Of a DNA stretch of 64,000 bases, positions 45,611 through 53,511 are shown piece by piece. Origin of the DNA: Sphingomonas sp. MA1305 (lineage in GTDB: Bacteria > Pseudomonadota > Alphaproteobacteria > Sphingomonadales > Sphingomonadaceae); the NCBI RefSeq assembly GCF_016107325.1, contig NZ_RCVT01000002.1:496001-560000 (forward strand). Reading direction: 5' to 3'. The notes under the pieces were generated by a model that had not been told where the DNA came from, did no database searches, and was given only the letters and a program-made list of their open reading frames with translations. Position 1 is the stretch's first letter, and each line of letters opens with the position of its first letter. The position numbers and the translations under genes are program-made.

Positions 45611-46321
45611 TCATTTTATGGCCTTCAGGCCCCGATACGGATTGCGTGCCGCATTCTGCAGCGCACGTTCTGTCATTCTCGCTAAACCGGAGAAATTAGG
45701 TTGCGCATCGAACCAATTGATGAGGGCCTTCACTTCACCGGCCAACGTGTCGGCTAGTTGGCCATTGTCGGACCGGCGCTGCATCTCGGCAAGATACAGG
45801 TGCTTGGAGGTCGGACGACCAGGCCCTCCAGTCCGGTCCGTATTTAGCGGCTCGGTTGTGATGGCCGTATTAGCGGACGGTGAAGGTTGACCAGCATGGC
45901 TAGCGGCAGAGCCATTGCCGAGCTTCTGGTTGGCAGCGATTAAACCCTCAACGGCCTCACGCCAAACGACGACCTCTTGCCCGGCGAGATCATCAGGGGC
46001 ATCCACAACCCCATCATAATCGAACATTGGATTGAGCCCAACGCGATTAACCAGCTGCTCCATGGTCCAATCCGGTTTCCACCAATACGCCCGCGGAATG
46101 CGAAACCAACCCGCCCGAGGCGACCAAATGTAGCATGGCGGTGCGTCGTGCAGGACGTTCACCGCAAGCCACCTCCGCGCAACAAGCCGAATGTCTATCG
46201 CCTCGTTCATGTCCCTGCCGGGGGCGCGAGGATCTGCGGCTTCCAGAAGGGTATACGCCTCTTCCAAAGTTATGGCCGATCGAACCAAGTTCGGGGGCAA
46301 AGGTGTAAGACTAAAAGCCAT
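45611..46321 (-). CDS. Hypothetical element protein (236 aa)
   Basis: A 236-residue protein with a Trp/Tyr-rich middle (YIWSPRAGWFRIPRAYWWKP), a low-complexity Ser/Thr stretch and a C-terminal block GPGRPTSKHLYLAEMQRRSD. The ATG at 46321 is preferred (GGAGG seven bases upstream) over the GTG at 46327. It lies between integrase and the AlpA-like gene. No family recognised. Confidence 0.68.
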   Translation of the reverse strand: MAFSLTPLPPNLVRSAITLEEAYTLLEAADPRAPGRDMNEAIDIRLVARRWLAVNVLHDAPPCYIWSPRAGWFRIPRAYWWKPDWTMEQLVNRVGLNPMFDYDGVVDAPDDLAGQEVVVWREAVEGLIAANQKLGNGSAASHAGQPSPSANTAITTEPLNTDRTGGPGRPTSKHLYLAEMQRRSDNGQLADTLAGEVKALINWFDAQPNFSGLARMTERALQNAARNPYRGLKAIK

Positions 46322-46355
46322 CGTCACGCCTCCCAGCGTGTCCGCGCATTTAGAA

Positions 46356-46410
46356 GGGGCGGCAGGCTGGGCGGATGTTCCAGCCGTTCGGGAGCTACCC
46401 TAGCCGCCCC
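46356..46410. repeat. Inverted repeat downstream of integrase
   Basis: GGGGCGGC (46356-46363) and GCCGCCCC (46403-46410) flank 39 bases just after the integrase stop. It may form a long hairpin in the integrase mRNA or in an antisense transcript; no T-run is present. Confidence 0.4.
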
Positions 46411-46414
46411 AGCA

Positions 46415-47707
46415 TCACGCCCGCGCCGAAGCGAGCGGGATCACGTTGTTCGAGCTATCCGATACGATGGCTTCCACATGCCGCGCCCAAGCCGCCATCA
46501 CAGCGACCTTTTCCGGCTGGTATTCCCAAAGCTGGTAGACACGGACCAAGCCGCCACGCTTGCCCGAGACGTGGTTGATGGCCGCTTCCGTGTGTTCGAT
46601 CGGAAAGCCGAGCGATTGGCAGCCAGTGGAGAACGACCGGCGCAGATCGTGGAAAACCCAAGGCTGCATGATTGGCAGCGCCGACCCGTCGAAGGACGAC
46701 AGGGCCTTTGCAACTTCATCGTCTAACTTCGCCTTGGGCTTGCTGAACCCGTTGATTGGCTTGTCACCATCCGTAGTGAACACTGGTCCTTTCCGGCTTT
46801 CCTTCTTCGGGAAACGCGCCGTCAGGATCGAGGCGACCAATGGCGCCAATGGGACTAGATGCTCGCGCTTGTTCTTGGTGCGGGCCGCCGGAATAATCCA
46901 TTGCGCCTTTTCCAGATCGACTTCGTCCCATGTCATTCCGGCCACTTCGCGCAGGCGTTGCCCGGTCAGCATCAGCAGCTTTACGAAGGAAGCGTAAGGT
47001 TCGCCCATCGCGCCCGCCGCCACCCATACCGCGCGCAGTTCGTCGCCCTTCAGGACGCGTGTGCGTTCCCCATCCTTTCCTGGCGGGGCCATGCCATCCA
47101 TCGGGGAAGCGCCAATGTCGCCGCGATCAACGGCCCACAGGAACAGCTTGCGCAGCCACTTATGCGCCTTCACGGCGGCCGACATGCTGCGATCAGCGAT
47201 GGTGTCGAGGCAGTCCGCAATTTCGGCGCGGCGAATGGCCGACAGTGAGCGTCCCTTGAAAACCGGCGTCAGGTCCCGGCGGAATACCGACTTGATGTCC
47301 TCGCCGGATCGCAGGCCCTTGGCGTCAATATACTTCCGCCCGAACGTGTCGGCGTATGTGTCGAAGGCGAGCCGAGCCGCGTCTTTCTTGCCCTCGGCTG
47401 CGGCTTCGCGGCTCTGGCGGGCATGATCCACCGGATCAACGCCCTTGCGGATCATCTCCAGAATGTCGGTTGCATAATCGCGCGCGCGCTCGGCCGTCCA
47501 CGGCGAGCCATGCCGGCCGATCGTATAGCGTCGTGTCGCCGCCCCACGTCCGCCAATCTGATACTGGACGAGGTAAGAGCGCGCGCCCTTACCTGTGACC
47601 ATCACGCCAAAGCCCTTTAGCGTGTCATCCCACAGATAGGCGCGGGCCGTGCCAACCGGCAGCGGGATCGCCTCGACTGATCGTTTGGTGATCCTGCCAA
47701 CTGCCAT
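46415..47707 (-). CDS. int: Tyrosine recombinase, phage integrase
   Basis: A 430-residue integrase with an N-terminal DUF4102-type arm-binding domain (LWDDTLKGFGVMVTGKGARS), a core-binding domain (about 115-200) and the catalytic domain: Arg in LTGQRLREVAGM, His-x-x-Arg in VFHDLRRSFSTG, a second His in INHVSGKRGG, and the Tyr nucleophile in VRVYQLWEYQPEK. All catalytic residues are present, so it may be active. It lies 125 bp from the right att repeat, with arm-type repeats between. Confidence 0.95.
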   Translation of the reverse strand: MAVGRITKRSVEAIPLPVGTARAYLWDDTLKGFGVMVTGKGARSYLVQYQIGGRGAATRRYTIGRHGSPWTAERARDYATDILEMIRKGVDPVDHARQSREAAAEGKKDAARLAFDTYADTFGRKYIDAKGLRSGEDIKSVFRRDLTPVFKGRSLSAIRRAEIADCLDTIADRSMSAAVKAHKWLRKLFLWAVDRGDIGASPMDGMAPPGKDGERTRVLKGDELRAVWVAAGAMGEPYASFVKLLMLTGQRLREVAGMTWDEVDLEKAQWIIPAARTKNKREHLVPLAPLVASILTARFPKKESRKGPVFTTDGDKPINGFSKPKAKLDDEVAKALSSFDGSALPIMQPWVFHDLRRSFSTGCQSLGFPIEHTEAAINHVSGKRGGLVRVYQLWEYQPEKVAVMAAWARHVEAIVSDSSNNVIPLASARA

Positions 47708-47750
47708 GAGCCAGATAATGGCAGGATAAGGACGCTATCGCAAGCCATGA

Positions 47751-47830
47751 CAAACCACGGCGGGAACATATCCAGAAAACAGCCGCAAAGCCGTGGGTGT
47801 GCGCAAGACACGTCAAACCATGGCGGGAAC
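47751..47830. repeat. Direct repeats between integrase and att (candidate arm sites)
   Basis: CAAACCACGGCGGGAAC (47751-47767) and CAAACCATGGCGGGAAC (47814-47830) differ at one base and end immediately before the right att core. Repeats here are typical integrase arm-binding sites. Confidence 0.6.
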
Positions 47831-47831
47831 C

Positions 47832-47889
47832 GAGCGCATCCTTGGTAAGGCTGAGGTCGTGAGTTCAATCCTCACCGGCAGCACCATTT
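47832..47889 (+). repeat. Right attachment repeat (58 bp)
   Basis: An exact copy of 27402-27459, containing the 3' 55 bases of tRNA-Thr plus three bases. It lacks the 5' 20 bases of the tRNA, so it is not a functional gene. Confidence 0.92.
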
Positions 47890-48117
47890 TTCCCTGATAT
47901 TGCCGCCGGTTGGCGGAAGCGGGCCTTGAAAGTGGCTGCTTACAATGGGTTCAGTCGGGCCACTGTCGGCACATTGTCAGCAAAGTTCGCCGAGCCTCAC
48001 TTTCGAGGGTGTAACTGCTGGCTGCCCAAGGCGATCTGCACGCCGAGTCGAGGGACCAATTCGACTCTTGAGCGTCCCCTTGGCCGGGGAGGCGAGGCAG
48101 AGAGCGTGAGGGACACA

Positions 48118-48450
48118 ATGGCGGCACGCAGCCCTTCGGCGCGCTGTAGGTCGCCTCTGCGCGCTGCAGCAATGCGTGCTGCACAAGCGGACGCTGCGCC
48201 TGAACTGCCCCGCTGCCGCCATGTCCGCATCCTCGACGCCGTGCCGCTCTGGTGGCATTTCCAGCGGCGCGGCTGGGACGATGCGCTGCCCGCGGTGCGC
48301 CAGCGGCTGCACTGCGCTCCCTGTGCCGGGCGCGACGCCGCCCGCATCCGCCCCCGCCTCACCGTCGGGCGCGATCCGCCGACCGGCGCGCAGCTGCCCT
48401 ATCCGGATGCGGCGACGTGGAAGAAGCTTGTGTCGCGCTACTGCTCATGA
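48118..48450 (+). CDS. Small hypothetical protein (110 aa)
   Basis: A 110-residue protein with a distinctive PLWWHFQRRGWDDALPAVRQ block and a C-terminal PRLTVGRDPPTGAQLPYPD then WKKLVSRYCS. I believe similar short proteins occur in sphingomonads, but no function is known. The ATG at 48118 has GAGGG 9 bases upstream; an internal ATG at 48169 is possible. It lies outside the element, at its right edge. Confidence 0.6.
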   Translation: MAARSPSARCRSPLRAAAMRAAQADAAPELPRCRHVRILDAVPLWWHFQRRGWDDALPAVRQRLHCAPCAGRDAARIRPRLTVGRDPPTGAQLPYPDAATWKKLVSRYCS

Positions 48451-48462
48451 TCGAACGGCGAA

Positions 48463-48716
48463 ATGTGCAATCTTTACAGCATCAAGACCGACCCCCGCGG
48501 CTATTTCGACGCGCTTGCGGCGGCGGAGGATCCGGCCAACAGCTTGGCGGTCGAGAAAGACTATGCCGCGCCGGCAAGCCCGGCTTCGTTGCCCGGCTGG
48601 AGGGCGAGAGCCGTGTGCTGAACACGATGCGCTGGGGCTTTGCGCCGGTGCCGGATGTGACGATAAGCCCGCTCGACGACTGGTTCTCCTCCGCGTCGCC
48701 CGCCGGCAACGTATAG
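48463..48716 (+). pseudogene. Truncated, frameshifted SRAP (YedK/HMCES-like) gene
   Basis: The start MCNLYSIKTDPRGYFDALAA has the Met-Cys N-terminus of SRAP peptidases, which crosslink abasic sites through Cys2. The first frame stops at 48619. The following homologous part (FVARLEGESRVLNTMRWGFA) is in another frame and ends at 48716, before the conserved catalytic remainder. A frameshift near 48580-48600 plus a 3' deletion explain this. Confidence 0.72.
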
Positions 48717-48875
48717 CGCGCGGACTGATGGCTGCGGTGGCCCACGAACACTTCGTTGAGCGCCAGCAGTGCTTTCGCCCAAGTCGAGCCGCGCCTCCAC
48801 CATCGTCCGTCGCTCGGTCGGTGCGGCGCCCTGTACGCTCGGGTTGCCTAGGGCCGCGAGGCCGGACCGACGGCA

Positions 48876-49360
48876 GGGATAAACGACAGCCCGCTGGTCA
48901 AAACCACCGACGCCGGTTGGCCGCGCGGCCATGACGCCGGTAAGAAGATAAGGGGGAAAAAGCGTCACATCGCGAGCGATATGGCGGGCGATCTGCTCGA
49001 CGGTCTGGTGCGTCCTGCCGACATCCAGGATCGCGATGGCGCGCCGGATCTCATCGCCCGCTGCCAGGACGCCTATCCGTCGCTGTCACGCCTCTTTGCC
49101 GATGGCGGCAATGCCGGATAGAAGCTGGCGACCGCCGTCGAGCATCTCGATCGCCTCGCGATTGAAATCGTCAAGTGCTCCGACGTCCATCGCTTCGTCG
49201 TCCTGTACCGCCGATGTGTGATCGAGCGCACCATCGCATGGCTCAATTGATGCCGCCGCCTGGCCAAGGATTGGAGGCACTCATCGCGTGCTCCGAAGCG
49301 TGGCTCCTCATCGCTTCCAGGAGCCGAATGACCCGACGCATCGCACAGATCGAATTATGA
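48876..49360 (+). pseudogene. Degenerate IS5-family transposase C-terminal part
   Basis: Reading from 48876, the sequence gives NDSPLVKTTDAGWPRGHDAG, KKIRGKKRH, PADIQDRDGAPDLI, LFADGGNAG, then a stop, then VVLYRRCVIERTIAWLN and another stop, then in a shifted frame LEALIACSEAWLLIASRSRM. This is the DDE transposase order of IS5/IS427 elements with two stops and a frameshift. Neither the N-terminal part nor inverted ends were found. Confidence 0.78.
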
Positions 49361-49595
49361 CTCGGGCTCTAAGAGCCTTGGATCGAGGGCATTGCCAGTC
49401 GCGACTTGAACCAACGACGGCATTCGGAACGTCGCAGATTGACCGACTATCTCCACTTCTGGGTCTATCCGTCTGCAACGCCAATTCCGCATTTCACATA
49501 TGGTCCGTGGCCGGTGGCAGTGACGCGGGCTCGTGACATGCGGGGGTGATGAACCCCTGCACATGGTGCCAGCGTGCGGTGGTTGCCGCCGCTCG
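49361..49595. other. Intergenic region, nothing recognised
   Basis: No supported gene, repeat or hairpin. It probably includes the IS remnant boundary. Confidence 0.5.
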
Positions 49596-51695
49596 TCACT
49601 GCGTCAGGCCGTGCTTTCGCAAGAGCGGGGCGACCTCGGGATCGTGGCCTACCATGTTACGGAACATGGTGTTGTAATCCTGCGTGTGCCCGCGCGACAG
49701 CACGAGGTCGCGGAAGCGCTGCCCGTTCTCGCGCGTCATGCCCCCATGGGCTTGGAACCACTCATAGATGTTCTCTTGGATCATGTCGGTCCACAGGTAC
49801 GCGTAATAACCCGCGGCATAGCCCGAGCCCCATATATGGGCGAAATAGCTCGACCGGTAGCGCGGCGGCACATGCGCGACGTCCAGCCCCGTCGCGCCAA
49901 GCGCCTGAGCCTCGAATGCGTCCGCGTCGCTGGGCAGATTGTCGACGCCTACCGAGTGCCATGCCATGTCGAGTTGCGCTGCCGCGAGTGTCTCGCCGAA
50001 GCTATAGGCCTGATCGAACTTCTCGGCCCGCTTGATCTTGTCGACCAGCGCTTGCGGCATCGGGGCGCCGGTCTGGTAATGACGGGCGTAGTGCGCCAGC
50101 ACGCGGGGTTCTAGCGCCCAATGCTCGTTGAATTGCGACGGGAACTCCACGAAGTCGCGCGCGACCGCCGTGCCGGATAGCGTCGGATATGTCTGGTTCG
50201 CGAACAGCCCGTGCAGGCCGTGGCCGAACTCGTGGAACATGGTGCGCACGTCTTCGAAGGTGATCAGCGCCGGCTGACCGGGCGCGGGCTTTGTGAAGTT
50301 GGCGGTGTTCGAGATGACCGGCCGGGTGCCGAGCAGCTTTGATTGAGGCACGAAGCTGTTCATCCAGGCGCCGCCGGATTTGTTGTCGCGTTTCCAGTAA
50401 TCGAAATAGGCGAGCCCGAGCGGCGTCCCGTTCGCCTCGAATACCTCGTAGACGCGCATGTCGGGATGATAGGTGGGGATGTCCGTCCGCCGCTTGAACG
50501 TGATCCCGTAAAGCTGGTTGGCGGCAAAGAAGACGCCGTTTTCGAGGACGTTCCAAATCTCGAGATACGGCTTGGTCTCGTTTTCATCGAGGTTGAACCG
50601 GGCGCGGCGGAGCCGCTCGGCGTAGTAAGGCCAGTCCCACGGCTGCAGCTGGAACCCACCTCGGTCCGCATCGATCAGCTGTTGCAGCTCGCCGGCCTCG
50701 GTGTGCTGCGCCGCCGCGACCGGCGCGTCGAGTGCGTTCAAAAACCCGCGGGCGGCGTCCGGTGTCTTTGCCATCTGCTCGGCAAGCGAATAGTCGGCCC
50801 ACGTGCGATAGCCGAGGAGGTTCGCCTTCTTGGTTCGCAGCGCGATCAGCTTGAGGATCGTCGCGCGCGTGTCGTTTGCGTCACCCTTCTCCGCTCGGGT
50901 CCAGCTTTGATTGAACAGCGCCTGGCGGGTTTGGCGGACGTTCAACGATTGCATGGCCGGCTGTCCGGTCGTGTTCTGAAGTGGCAGGGCGTATTTGCCG
51001 GCCATGCCTCGATCAGCCGCGTCGCGCGCAGCGGCCTCGAGCTCGCCTGGGGTCAGGCCGGCGAACAGCTTGGGGTCGGAAACGACGAAAGTCCCTGCCT
51101 TCGTTGCCGCGAGCAGCCGCTGCCGAAAGTCGATGCCCGCCGTCGAAAGATCGCGGTTCAGCGCGCGCAACGTGGCCTGATCCCCGGCCGACAGCTGCGC
51201 GCCCGCGCGGACGAAATCGGTATAGTATTGATCGAGCAGCATCGACTGCTCGGCGTCGAGCTTCAGCGTAGCCTTTCGGTCGTGGAGTGACTTGATCCGG
51301 CCGAACAGCTTCGGGTCAAGGTGAATGGCGTCACCATAGGCAGCAAGCTTGGGCGCGAGCGCTGCCTGCTCAGCCTGCAGCGTAGGATTGGTATTCGCCT
51401 GCGTGACTTGGCCGAACGCCCGTTGCGCTCTGCCGAGCATCTCGCCCTGCCGTTCCAGTGCGACGATCGTGTTGTCAAACGTAGGAGGCGCCGGGTTGCT
51501 GGCGATACGCCGCACCTCGGTCAGGCTTTCCGCCATGCCGGCCTCGATCGCCGGCTGATAGTCGGCATCCCGGATGCGGTCGAAAGGCGGCGCCTCATAG
51601 GGCAAGGAACTACGCTGGGCGAACGGGCCGGCAGATATCGCCGGGGTAATCGCCATGGAGAGAGCGGTAGCGGCGAGCAGTGCGTTTTGGAGCAT
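49596..51695 (-). CDS. dcp: M3 family metallopeptidase, peptidyl-dipeptidase Dcp-like
   Basis: A 699-residue protein with a signal peptide (MLQNALLAATALSMAITPAI, cleavage near SAG) and the M3 zinc motif MFHEFGHGLHGLF near residue 485 with the third ligand Glu downstream (FVEFPSQFNEHW). Late YFAHIWGSGYAAGYYAYLW is typical of Dcp. It releases dipeptides from peptide C-termini, here probably in the periplasm. Confidence 0.93.
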   Translation of the reverse strand: MLQNALLAATALSMAITPAISAGPFAQRSSLPYEAPPFDRIRDADYQPAIEAGMAESLTEVRRIASNPAPPTFDNTIVALERQGEMLGRAQRAFGQVTQANTNPTLQAEQAALAPKLAAYGDAIHLDPKLFGRIKSLHDRKATLKLDAEQSMLLDQYYTDFVRAGAQLSAGDQATLRALNRDLSTAGIDFRQRLLAATKAGTFVVSDPKLFAGLTPGELEAAARDAADRGMAGKYALPLQNTTGQPAMQSLNVRQTRQALFNQSWTRAEKGDANDTRATILKLIALRTKKANLLGYRTWADYSLAEQMAKTPDAARGFLNALDAPVAAAQHTEAGELQQLIDADRGGFQLQPWDWPYYAERLRRARFNLDENETKPYLEIWNVLENGVFFAANQLYGITFKRRTDIPTYHPDMRVYEVFEANGTPLGLAYFDYWKRDNKSGGAWMNSFVPQSKLLGTRPVISNTANFTKPAPGQPALITFEDVRTMFHEFGHGLHGLFANQTYPTLSGTAVARDFVEFPSQFNEHWALEPRVLAHYARHYQTGAPMPQALVDKIKRAEKFDQAYSFGETLAAAQLDMAWHSVGVDNLPSDADAFEAQALGATGLDVAHVPPRYRSSYFAHIWGSGYAAGYYAYLWTDMIQENIYEWFQAHGGMTRENGQRFRDLVLSRGHTQDYNTMFRNMVGHDPEVAPLLRKHGLTQ

Positions 51696-52048
51696 CGGCA
51701 GTTCCTTAGGTGCCGACCTCGGTTAACCGACTTGGGGAGGCCATGTCGATGAAACAGTAGCACCTGGAGAGGTAGCCCGGCTGTTCACTATCGAGGTACG
51801 CGGGCCACCCTTCACTAGGGGCTAGGCTGCTGAGAGCCTACCGGCGTGCTTTCCCTGGAAGACCGGCACGCATGTGAACGAACGTCGACTTTTGGGAGCC
51901 GCACAAATGCCGCTTAACGTCGGTTTCTGGGCCTCGGCAGCCGCATTACCGTCGAGGCACCATCATTCTTTCAGGTTGATCCAGCACAATGCGACCTGGC
52001 TCCGTTCCTGTAACAACATGTGTCGGATCATAGGCACAAGGGAGCGGG
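51696..52048. other. Intergenic region upstream of the oxidase operon
   Basis: About 350 bp between the divergent peptidase and cytochrome genes. No supported ORF; it must hold the promoters of both, but no strong consensus boxes or palindromes were seen. Confidence 0.5.
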
Positions 52049-52519
52049 ATGCGGTTTCGGCTCGGCGATCTTACTACTCGCTTCGCCGTCGCGTTGTTGC
52101 TGGCCGGGTGCCAGCGAGAGGCGCGCGATATCGGGCCGTCGTTGCCGCAGACCGCGCCGAGGGGCGCCGCGGATCCCCGCATCGGCTACTATCAGGACAA
52201 TGTCTATCAGGTCGCACAGGGCGGCCACTATTTCAGCTGGTATGGCTGCACTGCCTGCCATAGCGAGGACGCGTCCGGAGTGCGCGACCTCGTGGATGGC
52301 CGCTGGCGCCACGGCGGCAGCTTCGATGAGGTCTTCGCGTCGATCGCGCATCGGCACGGTCCATTGGACTATGCCAGGCGCGTGCCTCCGGAGCAGCTTT
52401 GGCAACTGGCGGCCTATGTCCGTGACCTGCCACAGCATACGCCGGAAAAGCGGCGGCGGCTGAGCGTCGATCAGGTCGGCGAGCCGCAGGGGCGAAGCTG
52501 GTCGGGGCCAGTCCGATGA
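52049..52519 (+). CDS. Lipoprotein c-type cytochrome
   Basis: A 156-residue protein with a lipobox (LLLAGC) and a heme-c motif CTACH at about residues 70-74, followed by a RVPPEQLWQLAAYVRDLP helix, the usual end of small class I cytochromes c. It is the first gene of the oxidase operon and overlaps subunit II by 4 bases. It is expected to be lipid-anchored in the periplasm and pass electrons to the oxidase. Confidence 0.85.
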   Translation: MRFRLGDLTTRFAVALLLAGCQREARDIGPSLPQTAPRGAADPRIGYYQDNVYQVAQGGHYFSWYGCTACHSEDASGVRDLVDGRWRHGGSFDEVFASIAHRHGPLDYARRVPPEQLWQLAAYVRDLPQHTPEKRRRLSVDQVGEPQGRSWSGPVR

Positions 52520-53511
52520 GACTTCGCCTGTTCGCTCTCTGCCTTCTCCTTTCCGGATGTGGCGGTGCGCAAAGCACGCTTAACCCGGGAGGTGATCAGG
52601 CGCATGCCCTGTTGTCGCTGCTCGCTCTGATGATGTGCGTGTGCGGCGGTGTTTATGTCGTCGTGTCCTCCGGCCTCGGCTGGGCGCTATGGCGCGCGTG
52701 GCGTCGCCGCGGGGCAGACGCACGCGGTGATGGCAGCGTCACGCGCGGCATGGACGGACGGTTGGCGCGACTGCTGCCGCTTGCCGTTGGCGCCATTGTC
52801 CTTGGGCTGACGGTGCTGATCACCGCCAGCTTCTTCGCCGACCGAGCATTGTTCGCCACCCGTATCTCGCCTGCGTTGGAGGTGCGTGTCACCGGGCATC
52901 AGTGGTGGTGGCGGATCCAGTACCGCGATCCGGCGAGCGGCGGCTGGGTCGAAACCGCCAACGAACTTCACCTGCCGCAGGGGCAGACGGTGCGGCTCGT
53001 GCTGGGGGCGGCGGATGTGATCCACAGCTTCTGGGTGCCCAATGTCGCAGGCAAGCTCGACATGATCCCGGGGCGCACCAACGTCCTCGACGTCACCGCG
53101 CGGAGACCCGGCTGGTTCCGCGGGCAATGTGCGGAATTTTGTGGGTTGCAGCACGCGCATATGGCGTTGGCGGTAAAGGTGGAATCGCCTGCCGCCTTCC
53201 GTACCTGGCTGGCTGCGCAGAAGGGCCCGGCCGTTGCTGACAGCGGGCGAGGGGCTGAGGTATTCGCCGACGCTTGCGCGGCCTGTCACGCCATACGCGG
53301 CACGGCGGCGGGTGGGCGCGCTGGCCCCGATCTCACGCATCTGGCGACCCGCCACACGCTGGCTGCGGGTACGCTGACGATGACGCGCGGCAATCTTCAG
53401 GGCTGGATCGCGCAGCCGCAGGCGATCAAACCCGGCACGGCGATGCCTGCCATTCCGCTCGACCCCGCCGATGCCGATGCGGTGGCGTCCTATCTGATGG
53501 CCTTGCGATGA
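52516..53511 (+). CDS. Cytochrome c oxidase subunit II with fused cytochrome c (CoxM-like)
   Basis: A 331-residue protein with a lipobox (LLLSGC), two membrane helices, a CuA domain (HSFWVPNVAGKLDMIPGR; C-A-E-F-C with downstream His and Met in GLQHAHM) and a C-terminal cytochrome c (CAACH near residue 255). The CuA ligands are all present. The fusion is typical of caa3-type and CoxM-type subunits. It overlaps both neighbours by 4 bases. Confidence 0.92.
   Translation: MRLRLFALCLLLSGCGGAQSTLNPGGDQAHALLSLLALMMCVCGGVYVVVSSGLGWALWRAWRRRGADARGDGSVTRGMDGRLARLLPLAVGAIVLGLTVLITASFFADRALFATRISPALEVRVTGHQWWWRIQYRDPASGGWVETANELHLPQGQTVRLVLGAADVIHSFWVPNVAGKLDMIPGRTNVLDVTARRPGWFRGQCAEFCGLQHAHMALAVKVESPAAFRTWLAAQKGPAVADSGRGAEVFADACAACHAIRGTAAGGRAGPDLTHLATRHTLAAGTLTMTRGNLQGWIAQPQAIKPGTAMPAIPLDPADADAVASYLMALR

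Noticed and set aside
47832..47889. Second tRNA-Thr gene
   Set aside because: It lacks the acceptor 5' strand and most of the D arm, so it is only the att duplicate.
48561..48968. Leftward 135-codon frame in the scar region
   Set aside because: It crosses the SRAP and transposase remnants in antisense and has no recognisable domain.
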